Part shown: piece by piece, positions 1-9,928 of the stretch
How the letters are laid out: each line of letters begins with the position of its first letter
Position numbering within the stretch: the stretch's first letter is position 1
Assembly: GCF_021290985.1 (NCBI RefSeq)
Contig: NZ_JAJOYU010000004.1
Coordinates: 118,044 to 182,043 of the forward strand
DNA from: Rheinheimera soli
Lineage (GTDB): Bacteria > Pseudomonadota > Gammaproteobacteria > Enterobacterales > Alteromonadaceae
Direction of reading: 5' to 3'
DNA length: 64,000 nucleotides
Notes under the pieces: model-generated
Database searches by the model: none
What the model was told of the DNA's origin: nothing
What the model saw: the letters and a program-made list of their open reading frames with translations, nothing else
Made by a program: the position numbers and the translations under genes

Positions 1-272
1 ATCTGATACAAAGCCCGGACCCGCTGTACATTTAACGCAGCGATTTGCAGGTCTTTGTTGTTCGCAAGGCTTAGCTCTATCAGTTGCTGTAACTTAGGGT
101 TACTGAAAAATTGTTGCCAGTGTAGCTTTGAAGCCACAGTGCCAGAGCCTTGCGCTGCTGATGCATAAGCATCAGGCACAGGGAGTTCAATTGCCTGCTG
201 TTCTGGTGCCATTTGGCAGGCACTGATTACCAGCATAGCCAGAGCGCTTAAACTTAAAGATCTTAATTTCAT
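1..272 (-). CDS. RND efflux outer membrane lipoprotein (OprM/NodT type), 3' part beyond window
   Basis: Only the first ~90 codons are inside the window. The protein starts with a lipoprotein signal ending in VISAC (Cys19 would be lipidated), then a typical start of an outer membrane efflux channel ([23 protein letters not shown], helices that begin the TolC-like barrel/tunnel fold). Its ATG overlaps the stop of the upstream acrB-like gene by 4 bp (ATGA), so it is the third gene of a tripartite pump operon. It would form the outer membrane exit duct for the inner-membrane pump. A second, non-lipidated TolC is encoded at 52.4-53.8 kb. The family call is firm from the N-terminus and context; substrate is unknown. 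Confidence 0.85.
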   Translation of the reverse strand, partial: MKLRSLSLSALAMLVISACQMAPEQQAIELPVPDAYASAAQGSGTVASKLHWQQFFSNPKLQQLIELSLANNKDLQIAALNVQRVRALYQ

Positions 273-3200
273 TCGGCTTTCTCCTGTGCCTGATGTTTGC
301 CCGGGAATACACGGCGAACCAGCACAAAAAACATCGGCACAAATACCACCACCAAAACAGACGAAGCTAAAGTACCGCCTATCACTGAAATACCAAGAGC
401 GTTCTGGGCGCCAGAGCCTGCACTGGAAGCTATTGCCAGAGGCAACACACCACAGATAAAGGCCAGAGACGTCATAATGATAGGGCGCAGACGTAAGCGC
501 ACTGCTTCAATAGCTGCTTCGACCAAACCTAAACCTTGCTCCATGCGGTGGATAGCAAACTCCACTATTAAAATGGCGTTTTTCGAGGCTAAACCTATAG
601 TGGTTAACAAACCCACCTGCAGATAGATATCGTTCGACAAGCTGGCAAGCATTGCAGCTAATGCAGCACCAAATACACCTAATGGCACTATCATCATCAC
701 AGCTGCTGGCACAGACCAGCTTTCATACAAGGCTGCTAAACACAGGAAAACTACTAATAATGACAAGGCATACAACATAGGAGCCTGACCACCACTTAAG
801 CGTTCCTCATAAGAAATGCCTGTCCATTCGTAGGCAAAACCCGGTGGTAATTGCTTCGCCAGTTTCTCCATTTCATCCATCGCCTGACCTGTACTGTAAC
901 CAGGTGCGGCAGCGCCCTGAATTTCCATTGAGGAAAAACCGTTGTATCGTTCCAGACGAGGCGAACCATAGGTCCAGTGTGAGCTGGCAAAGGCAGAGAA
1001 GGGCACCATCTCTCCCTGACTATTGCGTATATACCATTTGGTTAAGTCTTCAGGCACCATGCGGCTTTCAGCTGTACCTTGCAGGTAGACTTTTTTCACC
1101 CGACCACGGTCAATAAAGTCATTGACGTAGCTGCTACCCCAGGCTGTTGCCAGCGTGCTGTTGATATCAGCCTGACTGACGCTTAGCGCTTCAGCTTTAG
1201 CTAAGTCGATATCCAGTTTCAGCTCCGGCATATCTTCCTGACCATTAGGGCGCACACCTGCAAGCACAGGGCTTTGTGCCGCCATACCTAACAACTGATT
1301 ACGGGCCGCTAACAGCTGATCGTGACCTAAACCAGCTCTGTCCTGTAAGTGCAGGTTAAAACCGTTGGCAGTACCAAGTTCAACTACAGCTGGTGGCGGG
1401 AATGCAAAGACAAAAGCTTCTTTGATGGTGGAGAAATAGCCCATGGCTTTGCCAGCGACAGCACCTACAGATAAATCATCACCCTGACGTTCATCCCAGT
1501 GTTTTAAATTGACAAAACCTAAGGCTGCATTCTGACCAGAACCAGCAAAGCTGAAGCCTGTGACGGTAAAAATAGACTTCACCGCTTCGCCTTGTTCCTG
1601 CAGGAAATGGTTTTCCATTTTCTCTACCACTTTCAGCGTTTGTTCAGTGGTTGAACCTGCTGGCAGCACCACCTGATTAAACAAAATACCCTGATCTTCG
1701 TCTGGTAAAAAAGCCGAAGGCAACTGGCTGAAAATGTACACCATGCCGCCAAAAATCAGCGCATAACATAACAAGTAGCGTTTGCTTTGCTTGATCATAC
1801 GGCTGACAAAGTTTTGCGTGCCTTTGTTGGTTTTATCAAAACCACGGTTAAAACCAGAGAAAAACTTACCTAATACAGAGCTGTCGTCATGCACATGGCT
1901 TGGCTTTAATAAAGTGGCACACAAGGCTGGTGTCAGAATTAAAGCCACCAGCACTGACAAGCCCATTGCAGAGACCAAAGTGATAGAGAACTGACGGTAA
2001 ATCACACCAGTAGAGCCGCCAAAAAATGCCATAGGAACAAAGACGGCAGATAACACCATAGCGATACCTACTAAAGCACCTTTGATTTCATCCATGGATT
2101 TACGGGTGGCTTCAAGCGCAGATAAGCCTTCTTCGGTCATAACCCGTTCGACGTTTTCTACCACGACTATGGCATCATCGACCAATAAGCCTATCGCCAG
2201 TACCATAGCAAACATAGTCAGGGTATTAATGGAATAACCAAAGGCCGATAAGATGGCAAAAGTACCCAGCAATACCACAGGCACAGCTATGGTTGGAATT
2301 AAGGTTGCGCGGAAGTTTTGCAGGAACAGGTACATCACCACAAAGACCAAAACCACAGCTTCAATTAAGGTATGTACTACTTTTTCAATCGACAACGAAA
2401 CAAAAGGTGTGGTGTCGTAGGGCACCACAGCTTTTAAGCCAGCGGGGAAAAAGGGTTCCAGATCGGCCAGCGCTTTTTTCACGCCTGATGCAGTATCCAG
2501 AGCGTTGGCACCACTGGCCAGTTTTACACCAATACCTGAGGCGGGTTTACCGTTAAAACGGGCCACAACACCGTAGTTTTCGCCACCCAATTCCACTTTG
2601 GCTACGTCAGCTAAGCGCACCACAGAGCCGTCGCTGTTGGTTTTTACCAGTATTTCGCGGAATTGTTCAGGGGTTTGCAAACGGCTTTGTGCTGTGACTG
2701 TGGCATTTAATTGCTGGCCTTCGATGGCAGGCATGCCGCCTAATTGTCCGGCAGACACCTGAGCATTCTGCGCGCTGATCGCGGCGCTGATATCGGCTGT
2801 GGTCAGTTTATAGTTTTGCAGTTTGGCCGGGTCTAACCAGATACGCATCGCATACTGAGAACCAAACAGCTGCACTTCACCTACGCCATTGACACGAGAG
2901 ACTATGTCCTGCACGTTTGACGCAACGTAATCGCCTATGTCGATGTTCGTCATGCTGCCGTCTTCTGACACAAAACCAGCCACCAACAGGAAGTTACGTG
3001 CAGACTTGGCTACAGATACACCCTGACGCTGCACTTCTTGCGGTAACAGCGGAGTGGCCAAAGCCAGTTTATTTTGCACCTGAACCTGAGCTATGTCCGG
3101 ATCGGTTTCTGCACTGAAGGTCAAGGTTAAAGTCACGGAACCATTGGACTCAGAAGTGGATGACATATACATCAGTCCATCCAATCCTTTCATCTTTTGT

Positions 3201-3397
3201 TCTATCACTTGCGTAACCGTATCTTCCAGCGTGCGGGCTGAAGCTCCCGGATAGCTGGCACTGACACTAATAGCTGGCGGTGCTATGGATGGATACTGCG
3301 CTATGGGCAAAGACTGGATGGCCAATATACCGACCAGCATCACCACTATGGCCAGCACCCAGGCAAAAATCGGCCTGTCGATAAAAAATCGTGACAT
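269..3397 (-). CDS. RND multidrug efflux permease, AcrB/MexB (HAE1) family
   Basis: Inner-membrane proton/drug antiporter of the hydrophobe-amphiphile efflux family; at 1042 residues it has the normal length (E. coli AcrB 1049). Seen: the canonical start [17 protein letters not shown], twelve expected membrane segments in two halves, the proton-relay acidic pair in TM4 ([16 protein letters not shown], near residue 406) and the TM10 lysine ([14 protein letters not shown]), so the proton pathway looks intact. It lies 18 bp downstream of the membrane-fusion gene and overlaps the outer membrane gene by 4 bp. Predicted to export dyes, detergents and antibiotics; real substrates cannot be read from sequence. 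Confidence 0.95.
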   Translation of the reverse strand: MSRFFIDRPIFAWVLAIVVMLVGILAIQSLPIAQYPSIAPPAISVSASYPGASARTLEDTVTQVIEQKMKGLDGLMYMSSTSESNGSVTLTLTFSAETDPDIAQVQVQNKLALATPLLPQEVQRQGVSVAKSARNFLLVAGFVSEDGSMTNIDIGDYVASNVQDIVSRVNGVGEVQLFGSQYAMRIWLDPAKLQNYKLTTADISAAISAQNAQVSAGQLGGMPAIEGQQLNATVTAQSRLQTPEQFREILVKTNSDGSVVRLADVAKVELGGENYGVVARFNGKPASGIGVKLASGANALDTASGVKKALADLEPFFPAGLKAVVPYDTTPFVSLSIEKVVHTLIEAVVLVFVVMYLFLQNFRATLIPTIAVPVVLLGTFAILSAFGYSINTLTMFAMVLAIGLLVDDAIVVVENVERVMTEEGLSALEATRKSMDEIKGALVGIAMVLSAVFVPMAFFGGSTGVIYRQFSITLVSAMGLSVLVALILTPALCATLLKPSHVHDDSSVLGKFFSGFNRGFDKTNKGTQNFVSRMIKQSKRYLLCYALIFGGMVYIFSQLPSAFLPDEDQGILFNQVVLPAGSTTEQTLKVVEKMENHFLQEQGEAVKSIFTVTGFSFAGSGQNAALGFVNLKHWDERQGDDLSVGAVAGKAMGYFSTIKEAFVFAFPPPAVVELGTANGFNLHLQDRAGLGHDQLLAARNQLLGMAAQSPVLAGVRPNGQEDMPELKLDIDLAKAEALSVSQADINSTLATAWGSSYVNDFIDRGRVKKVYLQGTAESRMVPEDLTKWYIRNSQGEMVPFSAFASSHWTYGSPRLERYNGFSSMEIQGAAAPGYSTGQAMDEMEKLAKQLPPGFAYEWTGISYEERLSGGQAPMLYALSLLVVFLCLAALYESWSVPAAVMMIVPLGVFGAALAAMLASLSNDIYLQVGLLTTIGLASKNAILIVEFAIHRMEQGLGLVEAAIEAVRLRLRPIIMTSLAFICGVLPLAIASSAGSGAQNALGISVIGGTLASSVLVVVFVPMFFVLVRRVFPGKHQAQEKAE

Positions 3398-3415
3398 GAA
3401 AATTCTCCGTTGGCG

Positions 3416-4579
3416 TTACTGTGGGCTGGCTTGAGCTGCTGAATCGGCAGGAACAGCCTGAACCGGTGCACCCGGACGTATTTTCTGCAAGCCTTCAACA
3501 ATCAGCTGATCGCCTTCATTTAAGCCACTGCTGACCAGCCAGTCAGAACCTATAGTGCGGTCAGCCTGCAAAATACGAGCTTCGACTTTGCCTTCTTTGC
3601 CAATCACCATGGCAGTGGCTTCGCCTTTACTATTGCGGCTGATGCCACGTTGTGGTGCCAGAATAGCCTTGGCTTTTACGCCTTCCACTACTTCTGCCCG
3701 CACATACATACCCGGCAGTAATAACTTTTCAGGGTTAGGAAACTCTGCTCTTAAGGTGACAGAGCCTGTACCCGGATCCACTGTCACTTCTGAAAATTGC
3801 AAGGTGCCTTTGTGTGAGTAAACTGAGCCATCTTCCATTTTCAGTTCAACGACGGTCTGAATGGCAGCATCTGAACCTAAAGCACCAGAGGCCAGCGCTT
3901 TTTTCAGTTGCAGCATCTCGTTGCTGGATTGAGTCAGGTCGACATAAATTGGGTCCAGTTGAGTCACAGTAGCCAAAGCTGTACTTTGATTGGCACTGAC
4001 TAAAGCACCTGCAGTGACCGCAGACTTACTGATCTGGCCGCTGATAGGAGACAACACCTTGCTGTAATTTAAATCAATCTGGGCAGTTTTTAACTGAGCC
4101 TGAGCTGTCAGTAAATCAGCCTGAGCTTGTTTATAGCTGGCGTCAGCTTCATCAAACTCCTGCTGACTGACGGCTCTGATTTTTAACAATTCGGTATAAC
4201 GACCGGCTTTGGCTTTACTGCTGGCGATACTGGCCTGAGCTCGTGCTACAGCTGCTTTTGCGCTGGAGAGCTGAGCTTCAAAGGTCGCAGGATCAATTTG
4301 ATACAAGGCCTGACCAGCTTTCACTTCACTGCCTTCGGTAAATAAACGTTGCATGACGATACCGTTCACCTGAGGACGGATTTCGGCAATTTGCGAAGCG
4401 GCAACACGGCCAGGTAATTCTTTGGTCAGGGTAAGGGCCTGACTTTTCAGAGTGACCACACCAACAGGTATGGCCTGTGCAGCAGGTGCTGCAGTTTGTT
4501 CAGCCTGGCCACAACCGGCCAAAGCAACAGAGCCCGCCAGGGCTGTTAAGGCAAAAAATACAATGCGGGAATGCTGCAT
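3416..4579 (-). CDS. RND efflux periplasmic adaptor lipoprotein, AcrA/MexA family
   Basis: Membrane-fusion protein linking the AcrB-like pump to the outer membrane channel. The signal peptide ends in the lipobox LAGC (Cys23). Then come a beta-barrel/lipoyl half-motif, a long alpha-hairpin rich in Ala and Gln (about residues 95-170), the second lipoyl half (LSPISGQISKSAVTAGALVSANQ) and a C-terminal membrane-proximal domain. I start at position 4579 rather than an in-frame ATG 15 bp upstream, because GGAG (4589-4592) is properly placed only for 4579. It is the first gene of the operon, preceded by a 20-bp palindrome likely to be a repressor operator. Length of 387 residues is usual for the family. 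Confidence 0.93.
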   Translation of the reverse strand: MQHSRIVFFALTALAGSVALAGCGQAEQTAAPAAQAIPVGVVTLKSQALTLTKELPGRVAASQIAEIRPQVNGIVMQRLFTEGSEVKAGQALYQIDPATFEAQLSSAKAAVARAQASIASSKAKAGRYTELLKIRAVSQQEFDEADASYKQAQADLLTAQAQLKTAQIDLNYSKVLSPISGQISKSAVTAGALVSANQSTALATVTQLDPIYVDLTQSSNEMLQLKKALASGALGSDAAIQTVVELKMEDGSVYSHKGTLQFSEVTVDPGTGSVTLRAEFPNPEKLLLPGMYVRAEVVEGVKAKAILAPQRGISRNSKGEATAMVIGKEGKVEARILQADRTIGSDWLVSSGLNEGDQLIVEGLQKIRPGAPVQAVPADSAAQASPQ

Positions 4580-4595
4580 CTTTAAAATCTCCATT

Positions 4596-4615
4596 TAGAG
4601 TGAGCGTTCATTCTA
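4596..4615. promoter_or_regulatory. 20-bp near-palindrome, candidate TetR/AcrR-type operator of the efflux operon
   Basis: TAGAGTGAGCGTTCATTCTA sits just upstream of the acrA-like ribosome binding site; the two 10-bp halves agree at 8 of 10 positions with no spacer. The core TGAnCGnTCA resembles operators bound by TetR-family repressors of RND pumps. No tetR gene is adjacent within the window (the divergent neighbour is hemN), so the regulator would act from elsewhere. Function is inferred from position and symmetry only. Confidence 0.5.
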
Positions 4616-4778
4616 AGTTGTTTTTCCGTATTTTGCCAGCTCACTTTGTCGCCGTTTTGCAGGTTTTTGTCGTGAAAAGTGGATTGAGGTGCAGGAAAAA
4701 CAAGCTTTGTTATTTCAGATCAAGAGACTGCGGGCTTCAGTCTTTTACACTTTGCTTAATTTTGTTGCAGGGGAAATA

Positions 4779-6155
4779 ATGATGGACTTAGCACCACAGC
4801 TTTTATGGTCTTCCGATTTAATACAGAAGTATTCTGTCAATGGACCACGTTACACCTCTTACCCTACGGCTTTATCTTTAGTGCCGGACTTTCCGGCTTC
4901 AGCAGTGCAGGCGGCTTTGGCAGGTTCTGCTGCAGAGCTTTGCTTGTATCTGCATATCCCGTTTTGCCAGCAGCTTTGTTATTACTGTGGCTGCAATAAA
5001 ATAGTGACCCGCCACAGCACCAAAGCTGATTTGTATCTGTTGGCGCTGGAACAGGAGATAGGGCTGTATCAGCATTTATTAGCAGAGAAGACTATTTCGC
5101 AGCTGCATTTAGGCGGTGGCACTCCAACCTTTTTAACTGAAGAGCAATTGTCATTATTAATGCAGCTGCTGCGTCAGCATTTTGTGTTTCAGGCTGATGC
5201 AGAGCTGTCGATAGAAATAGATCCACGCAGTTGTACTCTGGATAAATTGGCGCATCTGCGTGAACTTGGTTTTAGCAGGCTGAGTTTTGGCGTGCAGGAT
5301 TTTGACGAACAGGTGCAAGTGGCGATAAACAGAGTGCAAAGTGAGGAGCTGGTGCGGGTTTTAGTCTTGCATGCCCGGGCTTTAGGCTTTACCTCAATCA
5401 ATCTGGATTTGGTCTACGGTTTGCCTTATCAGCAAACCACAAGTTTTGCGGAAACTCTGGATAAGGTACTGCAACTGGATCCGGACAGAGTGTCGTTGTT
5501 CAGTTATGCCCATATGCCGACCCGTTTTGCTGCGCAGCGTAAAATTCCAACCCAAAGCCTGCCACAAGGGGAAGATAAGCTCGCCTTGCTGCAATTAGCG
5601 ATAGAACGTTTTAGTCAGGCGGGCTATCAGTGTATTGGTATGGACCATTTCGCCAAAGCCACAGACAAGCTGGCAATAGCTCAGCAACAAGGCAAATTAC
5701 AACGTAATTTTCAGGGCTATACCACAGCAGGGCAGGATGCGTTGGTAGGTTTAGGCGTATCCTCTATCAGTCAGGTAAACGGCGTGATCTGGCAAAACCA
5801 GAAAGAGCTGAAACAATACCAGCAGCAATTAGCTTTAGGCCAATGGCCAGTGGATAAAGGGCTGAGTTTAACTCAGGACGATAAAATCAGAGCTGCTTTA
5901 ATCAGCCAGCTGATTTGCCATTTTGAATTAGATATAGCTGGCTTTTGTCAGCGTTTTGGTCTGACGGACTTTTGGAATTACTTCGCTGATGTATTACCTA
6001 AACTGGAGCCGTTGCGCACCGATGGCCTGATCAGTTATTCCAACGATTATATTCAGGTGACAGCACCGGGGCGCTTGCTGGTGCGGGTTGTATGCGCCTG
6101 TTTTGATCGTTATCTGGCGACAAGTGACACTATGAGTTATTCCAAAGTGGTTTGA
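4779..6155 (+). CDS. hemN: Oxygen-independent coproporphyrinogen III oxidase (radical SAM)
   Basis: Converts coproporphyrinogen III to protoporphyrinogen IX by two radical-SAM decarboxylations in haem synthesis without oxygen; cytosolic. The radical-SAM cluster motif CxxxCxxC is present (Cys63, Cys67, Cys70 in FCQQLCYYCGCNK), preceded by the HemN-typical KYSVNGPRYTSYPTA and followed by HLGGGTPTF. The 458-residue length matches E. coli HemN (457). I start at 4779 (ATGATG after AGGGGAA) and not at the upstream in-frame codon at 4689, which would add 30 non-homologous residues. It is transcribed divergently from the efflux operon. No clear FNR box is visible in the ~200-bp spacer. Confidence 0.95.
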   Translation: MMDLAPQLLWSSDLIQKYSVNGPRYTSYPTALSLVPDFPASAVQAALAGSAAELCLYLHIPFCQQLCYYCGCNKIVTRHSTKADLYLLALEQEIGLYQHLLAEKTISQLHLGGGTPTFLTEEQLSLLMQLLRQHFVFQADAELSIEIDPRSCTLDKLAHLRELGFSRLSFGVQDFDEQVQVAINRVQSEELVRVLVLHARALGFTSINLDLVYGLPYQQTTSFAETLDKVLQLDPDRVSLFSYAHMPTRFAAQRKIPTQSLPQGEDKLALLQLAIERFSQAGYQCIGMDHFAKATDKLAIAQQQGKLQRNFQGYTTAGQDALVGLGVSSISQVNGVIWQNQKELKQYQQQLALGQWPVDKGLSLTQDDKIRAALISQLICHFELDIAGFCQRFGLTDFWNYFADVLPKLEPLRTDGLISYSNDYIQVTAPGRLLVRVVCACFDRYLATSDTMSYSKVV

Positions 6156-6225
6156 TCCAACGCAAAACACTGAGCTGAGCAGGCGCTAAGATGCGGCTCA
6201 TTTTTCTATTCTATGGGTTGCAGCG

Positions 6226-7554
6226 ATGAATGCTCCGGAACTTTTATCCCCAGCGGGCAGTTTAAAGGCCATGCGAATGGCTTTTGCTTATGGTGCTGAC
6301 GCAGTATACGCAGGTCAGCCGCGTTTTAGCCTGAGGGTGCGTAACAACGAATTTGATCTTGAAACTCTGGCTATTGGCATCTGTGAGGCTCATCAGCAAG
6401 GTAAAAAGTTTTATCTGGTGGTGAATATTGCGCCACATAACAGCAAGTTGCAGCGTTTTGTCGAAGATATGGCGCCAGCTATAGCACTGAAACCTGATGC
6501 GCTTATTGTGTCTGACCCCGGTGTAGTGTTTTTATTACGTCAGCATTTCCCACAGATCCCTTTGCATTTGTCGGTGCAGGCCAACACAGTCAATTGGGCG
6601 GCCGTGTTGTTCTGGCAGCAACAAGGTATAGAAAGGGTGATCTTATCCCGTGAGCTGGCGCTGGAAGAAATAGCGCAAATCCGCGAAAAAGTACCGGCTA
6701 TGGAGCTGGAAGTGTTTGTGCATGGTGCGCTTTGTATGGCCTATTCAGGTCGTTGTTTATTATCAGGTTATATCAATAAACGGGATCCGAATCAGGGCGC
6801 CTGCACCAATGCCTGTCGCTGGTCTTATCAAAGCCATCTGGCTAAGGAAGATGAAGCAGGGCAATACAAGCCTGTAGCTTCAGCATTGCCAGATCCCGTG
6901 TTGGTGGAAGAACAAGGCAGGCCAGGAGAGCTGATGCTGCTGGATGAAGACGAGCATGGTAGTTATATTTTTAATTCCAAAGATTTACGCGCTGTGCAGC
7001 ATGTTCAGGCGTTGGCCGCTATGGGTGTGCATTCGCTAAAAATAGAAGGCCGAACCAAGTCGCCTTATTATGTGGCCCGCACTGCTCAAGTGTATCGCCA
7101 GGCTATAGATGATGCGATGGCGGGCAAGGCTTTTGATTCAGCATTACTGCAGCAACTAAATGGCATGGCGAATCGTGGTTTTACCGAAGGCTTTTTGCGC
7201 CGTCATGTGCCTGCTGAGCTGCAAAACTATCAAACCAGCCACAGTGAAGGTGAGCAATTGCTGGTGGGCGAATTCAGCGGTGAAATCAACGCTCAGGGCC
7301 AGGCTTTAGTGCAGGTCAAAAATCGTTTTACCTTTGATGATCAACTTTTGCTGATGACACCAGCTGGCGTCACACCTGTGGTTGGCGTTTTTTATGCCGA
7401 AGATGGCTGCCAGTTGCTGGTAGCGCCTGGTTCTGGTTATCAGGTCTGGTTGCAGCTGCCTGATGGCGTTAGTCCGCACCATGCTTTTTTACTGAAACAG
7501 CAAAAAGCGCAGGTTCAACTGACCGGTGGGGAAAGTGCATGTCAGTGTGGATAG
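6226..7554 (+). CDS. trhP: tRNA 5-hydroxyuridine synthesis protein TrhP (YegQ), U32 peptidase-like family
   Basis: Member of the peptidase U32 family that in E. coli (YegQ/TrhP) is needed for prephenate-dependent 5-hydroxylation of U34 in tRNA anticodons. Seen: ELLSPAGSLKAMRMAFAYGADAVYAG, the U32 signature around HGALCMAYSGRCLLSGYINKRDPNQGACTNACRW with its set of Cys residues that probably hold an Fe-S centre, and the downstream SLKIEGRTKSPYYVARTAQVYR. Length 442 is close to the E. coli protein (453). The gene overlaps the following ferredoxin gene by 16 bp, suggesting translational coupling and an electron-transfer partnership. Proteolytic activity is not expected for this subfamily. Confidence 0.88.
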   Translation: MNAPELLSPAGSLKAMRMAFAYGADAVYAGQPRFSLRVRNNEFDLETLAIGICEAHQQGKKFYLVVNIAPHNSKLQRFVEDMAPAIALKPDALIVSDPGVVFLLRQHFPQIPLHLSVQANTVNWAAVLFWQQQGIERVILSRELALEEIAQIREKVPAMELEVFVHGALCMAYSGRCLLSGYINKRDPNQGACTNACRWSYQSHLAKEDEAGQYKPVASALPDPVLVEEQGRPGELMLLDEDEHGSYIFNSKDLRAVQHVQALAAMGVHSLKIEGRTKSPYYVARTAQVYRQAIDDAMAGKAFDSALLQQLNGMANRGFTEGFLRRHVPAELQNYQTSHSEGEQLLVGEFSGEINAQGQALVQVKNRFTFDDQLLLMTPAGVTPVVGVFYAEDGCQLLVAPGSGYQVWLQLPDGVSPHHAFLLKQQKAQVQLTGGESACQCG

Positions 7555-7733
7555 AAGCAGACTGTATTAATTGTGATCTCTGTGCCCCGGAATGCCCGAA
7601 TACGGCCATTTACAGAGGAGAGCAGCAATATCAGGTCGATGCCGAACTTTGTACTGAATGTGTGGGTTTTTATAACAAACCTGCCTGTATTGAGGTTTGT
7701 CCGCTGGATTGCATTGAGTTTGTTTCTGCGTAA
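7539..7733 (+). CDS. yfhL: YfhL-family 2[4Fe-4S] ferredoxin
   Basis: A 64-residue dicluster ferredoxin. The first cluster motif is CxxCxxCxxxCP (Cys9, 12, 15, 19). The second is CxxC-x8-CxxxCP (Cys38, 41, 50, 54) with the eight-residue insertion typical of YfhL and Allochromatium-type ferredoxins, and an extra Cys58. In E. coli yfhL is near the isc genes, not yegQ, so the fusion-like overlap with trhP here is informative: it suggests that this ferredoxin feeds electrons to the hydroxylase. That role is an inference from gene order. Confidence 0.9.
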   Translation: MSVWIEADCINCDLCAPECPNTAIYRGEQQYQVDAELCTECVGFYNKPACIEVCPLDCIEFVSA

Positions 7734-7860
7734 AACCGCAGGAAAGAGATTTTTTTAAACCATCCTCACTCTTTTGCAGGTTTTATCACTAAACTATTGA
7801 AACAGAGCCACAACCTTAACAGGAACTGGCTGATTTCAGATGAGATGCAGGATGGCGTGA

Positions 7861-8301
7861 ATGACTGACCCTTTTATGTTAGCGGCTATAGAGCAGGCCA
7901 AAAAAAGTTTAGCTGAAGGGGGGATCCCTATAGGTTCTGTGCTGGTGATCAATGGGGAAATTGTGGGGCGAGGCCATAATCAGCGGGTGCAAAAAGGCAG
8001 TTGTGTCTTGCATGCAGAAATGGATTGTCTGGAAAATGCAGGTCGTTTAACCGCCAGAGACTACCAGAGCGCAGTATTGTATTCCACCTTATCCCCTTGT
8101 GATATGTGCAGTGGCACTGTGTTGTTGTACGGTATTCCTAAAGTAGTTGTGGGGGAAAACCGAACTTTTCGGGGGCCTGAAGCTTATGTTCAAAGTCGCG
8201 GAGTGGAGCTGGTGATCCAGGACAATGCCGAATGTGTGCAACTGATGCAGGACTTTATCGCGACTAAACCAGAATTATGGAATGAAGATATAGGGGAATA
8301 A
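7861..8301 (+). CDS. Cytosine deaminase of the yeast Fcy1 type (zinc-dependent)
   Basis: CDA-fold deaminase, 146 residues. The zinc/catalytic signature is complete: HAE (His51, Glu53) and PCxxC (Cys80, Cys83). Beyond the generic fold the sequence follows fungal Fcy1 closely: GGIPIGSVL, GRGHNQR, LENAGRL, STLSPCDMC, YGIPKVVVGEN and the C-terminal WNEDIGE. This favours deamination of free cytosine to uracil (pyrimidine salvage) over the tRNA adenosine deaminase TadA or guanine deaminase. It is followed 1 bp later by a GGDEF gene starting with GTG, so they probably share a transcript, with no obvious functional link. Confidence 0.85.
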   Translation: MTDPFMLAAIEQAKKSLAEGGIPIGSVLVINGEIVGRGHNQRVQKGSCVLHAEMDCLENAGRLTARDYQSAVLYSTLSPCDMCSGTVLLYGIPKVVVGENRTFRGPEAYVQSRGVELVIQDNAECVQLMQDFIATKPELWNEDIGE

Positions 8302-8302
8302 C

Positions 8303-9928
8303 GTGAAGCTATGGTGCGTTATGCTCAGTGTGCTGATGGCTGCTGCTCAGGCTTCAGCACAGGTACCAGCGGTTGAAAACCATAACTCGGGCTGGCTGTT
8401 GTTAGCCGCCGCTGCACTTTGCATTATTCCTGCAGTATTGGCTTTTCTGGTATTTGTGTTTCGGGTTAATCGTAAACTCAAAGCTATTGTCGCTACTGGT
8501 CAGCACTCTACCTTGATGCAGCAGAATCGTAGCAGAGTATTAGCTATGATTGTTGACCAGGCCCCCCTTAACCAAGTGCTGGATGCTTTAGTTGAAGGGG
8601 CAGAGCAGATGGATCCTTCTGCCCACTGCACCGTATTGTTACTTGATGAACAAGGGCTGTTGCATGTGGCTTCGGCGCCACATTTACCTGCTGAATACAA
8701 TGCAGCTATCGAAGGTATTGCGGCGGGTTATGCTGTGGGTTCCTGTGGCACTGCAGCTTATTCAGGTAAGCGGGTGATAGTGGAAGATGTGCGTGTGCAC
8801 CCTTACTGGCAGCCTTATCAGGCTCTGGTTGATTTAGCCGGTATTCGTTCCTGCTGGTCTGAACCTATTAAAAACCGTCAGGGCAAAGTACTGGGTACTT
8901 TTGCGATTTATCATAAAGAGGTGACAGTACCGTCGGAGCAGGATATCCAGCTGATTAGCGAAAGTGCAGCTTTGGCAGAAATTGTGATAGAGCGCAGTAA
9001 TGCGATCGAAGCGTTAAAGCGCAGCGAAGAGCGGCATCGTTTATTGGCCGATCATGCCACTGATGTGATCTGGACCATGGACTTGAATGGTTATTTCACT
9101 TATATCAGTCCTTCAGCGCAGAAGCTGACAGGCTTTACTGTCGCAGAGCTGATGCAACAACAAATGCAGCAACTGGTGACACCTGAGTCTTATGCCCAGG
9201 TGAAACTGCAAATGAAAAAAGCCGCCAAAGCTTTGCAAGAAGGAGAAACCTATCCGGATTATGTCGGAGAAGTAGAGCAGGTATGCAAAGACGGCCGCCG
9301 GGTCTGGAGCGAAGTTAAAATCTCCGGTATGTATGATGCTGAAGGTCAGTTTGTGGGTATTTTGGGGGTCAGCCGTGATTTAACCGAGCGACGCAAAATT
9401 GAAGAGCGTATGCGTTATATGGCGCAACACGATACCTTAACAGGTCTGCCCAACCGCACTTTGTTTGCCGACCGCTTACAAAAGGCATTGCAATACGCTA
9501 TACGGCACCAAAAGTCTCTGGCCCTGATGTTACTCGACTTAAACAAATTTAAACCTGTGAACGATACCCATGGTCATGCAGTAGGCGACTTGTTATTACA
9601 GCAGGTGGCTGAGCGTTTGCTGTGTGTCATCCGATCCTCCGATACAGTTGCTCGTATCGGAGGGGACGAGTTTATTATTCTGTTGCCACAAATTGACGAA
9701 TTTCATCACGCGGCCATAGTGGCTGAAAAAATTCAGCACGCTATCGCCAAACCTTTTGATATTCATGGTTTGGAGATCCACATCAGTTGCAGTATAGGCC
9801 TGGCCTGTTACCCAGAGGATGGAGAAACTGATCTGGCTTTGACCAAACTGGCTGATCAGCGCATGTATCAGCAGAAATCTGCTGTGGAGCCGATGCGTCT
9901 GAACCCTTTAGACCTGCAAGCCGAGTAA
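8303..9928 (+). CDS. Membrane-anchored GAF-PAS-GGDEF diguanylate cyclase
   Basis: Makes cyclic di-GMP. Domain order: signal-like hydrophobic segment (residues ~1-20), one transmembrane helix (~30-52), a GAF domain (~70-230, GYAVGSCGTAAYSGKRVIVEDV), a PAS domain with PAC (~240-365) and a GGDEF domain (~375-530). The catalytic GGDEF is intact at residues 453-457, and the inhibitory I-site RSSD lies five residues before it, so product feedback is expected. No EAL domain follows. The start is a GTG preceded by GGGGA; an in-frame ATG lies six codons further. It converges on the zinc operon with a 21-bp overlap at the 3' ends. Signal sensed is unknown. Confidence 0.92.
   Translation: MKLWCVMLSVLMAAAQASAQVPAVENHNSGWLLLAAAALCIIPAVLAFLVFVFRVNRKLKAIVATGQHSTLMQQNRSRVLAMIVDQAPLNQVLDALVEGAEQMDPSAHCTVLLLDEQGLLHVASAPHLPAEYNAAIEGIAAGYAVGSCGTAAYSGKRVIVEDVRVHPYWQPYQALVDLAGIRSCWSEPIKNRQGKVLGTFAIYHKEVTVPSEQDIQLISESAALAEIVIERSNAIEALKRSEERHRLLADHATDVIWTMDLNGYFTYISPSAQKLTGFTVAELMQQQMQQLVTPESYAQVKLQMKKAAKALQEGETYPDYVGEVEQVCKDGRRVWSEVKISGMYDAEGQFVGILGVSRDLTERRKIEERMRYMAQHDTLTGLPNRTLFADRLQKALQYAIRHQKSLALMLLDLNKFKPVNDTHGHAVGDLLLQQVAERLLCVIRSSDTVARIGGDEFIILLPQIDEFHHAAIVAEKIQHAIAKPFDIHGLEIHISCSIGLACYPEDGETDLALTKLADQRMYQQKSAVEPMRLNPLDLQAE

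Noticed and set aside
4689..4778. 30-residue N-terminal extension of HemN
   Set aside because: No homology and no ribosome binding site, whereas AGGGGAA precedes 4779.
7738..7800. Imperfect inverted repeat after yfhL as terminator or riboswitch
   Set aside because: The arms (AAAACCGCAGG…/…GCAGGTTTT) are interrupted and not followed by a T tract; evidence insufficient.
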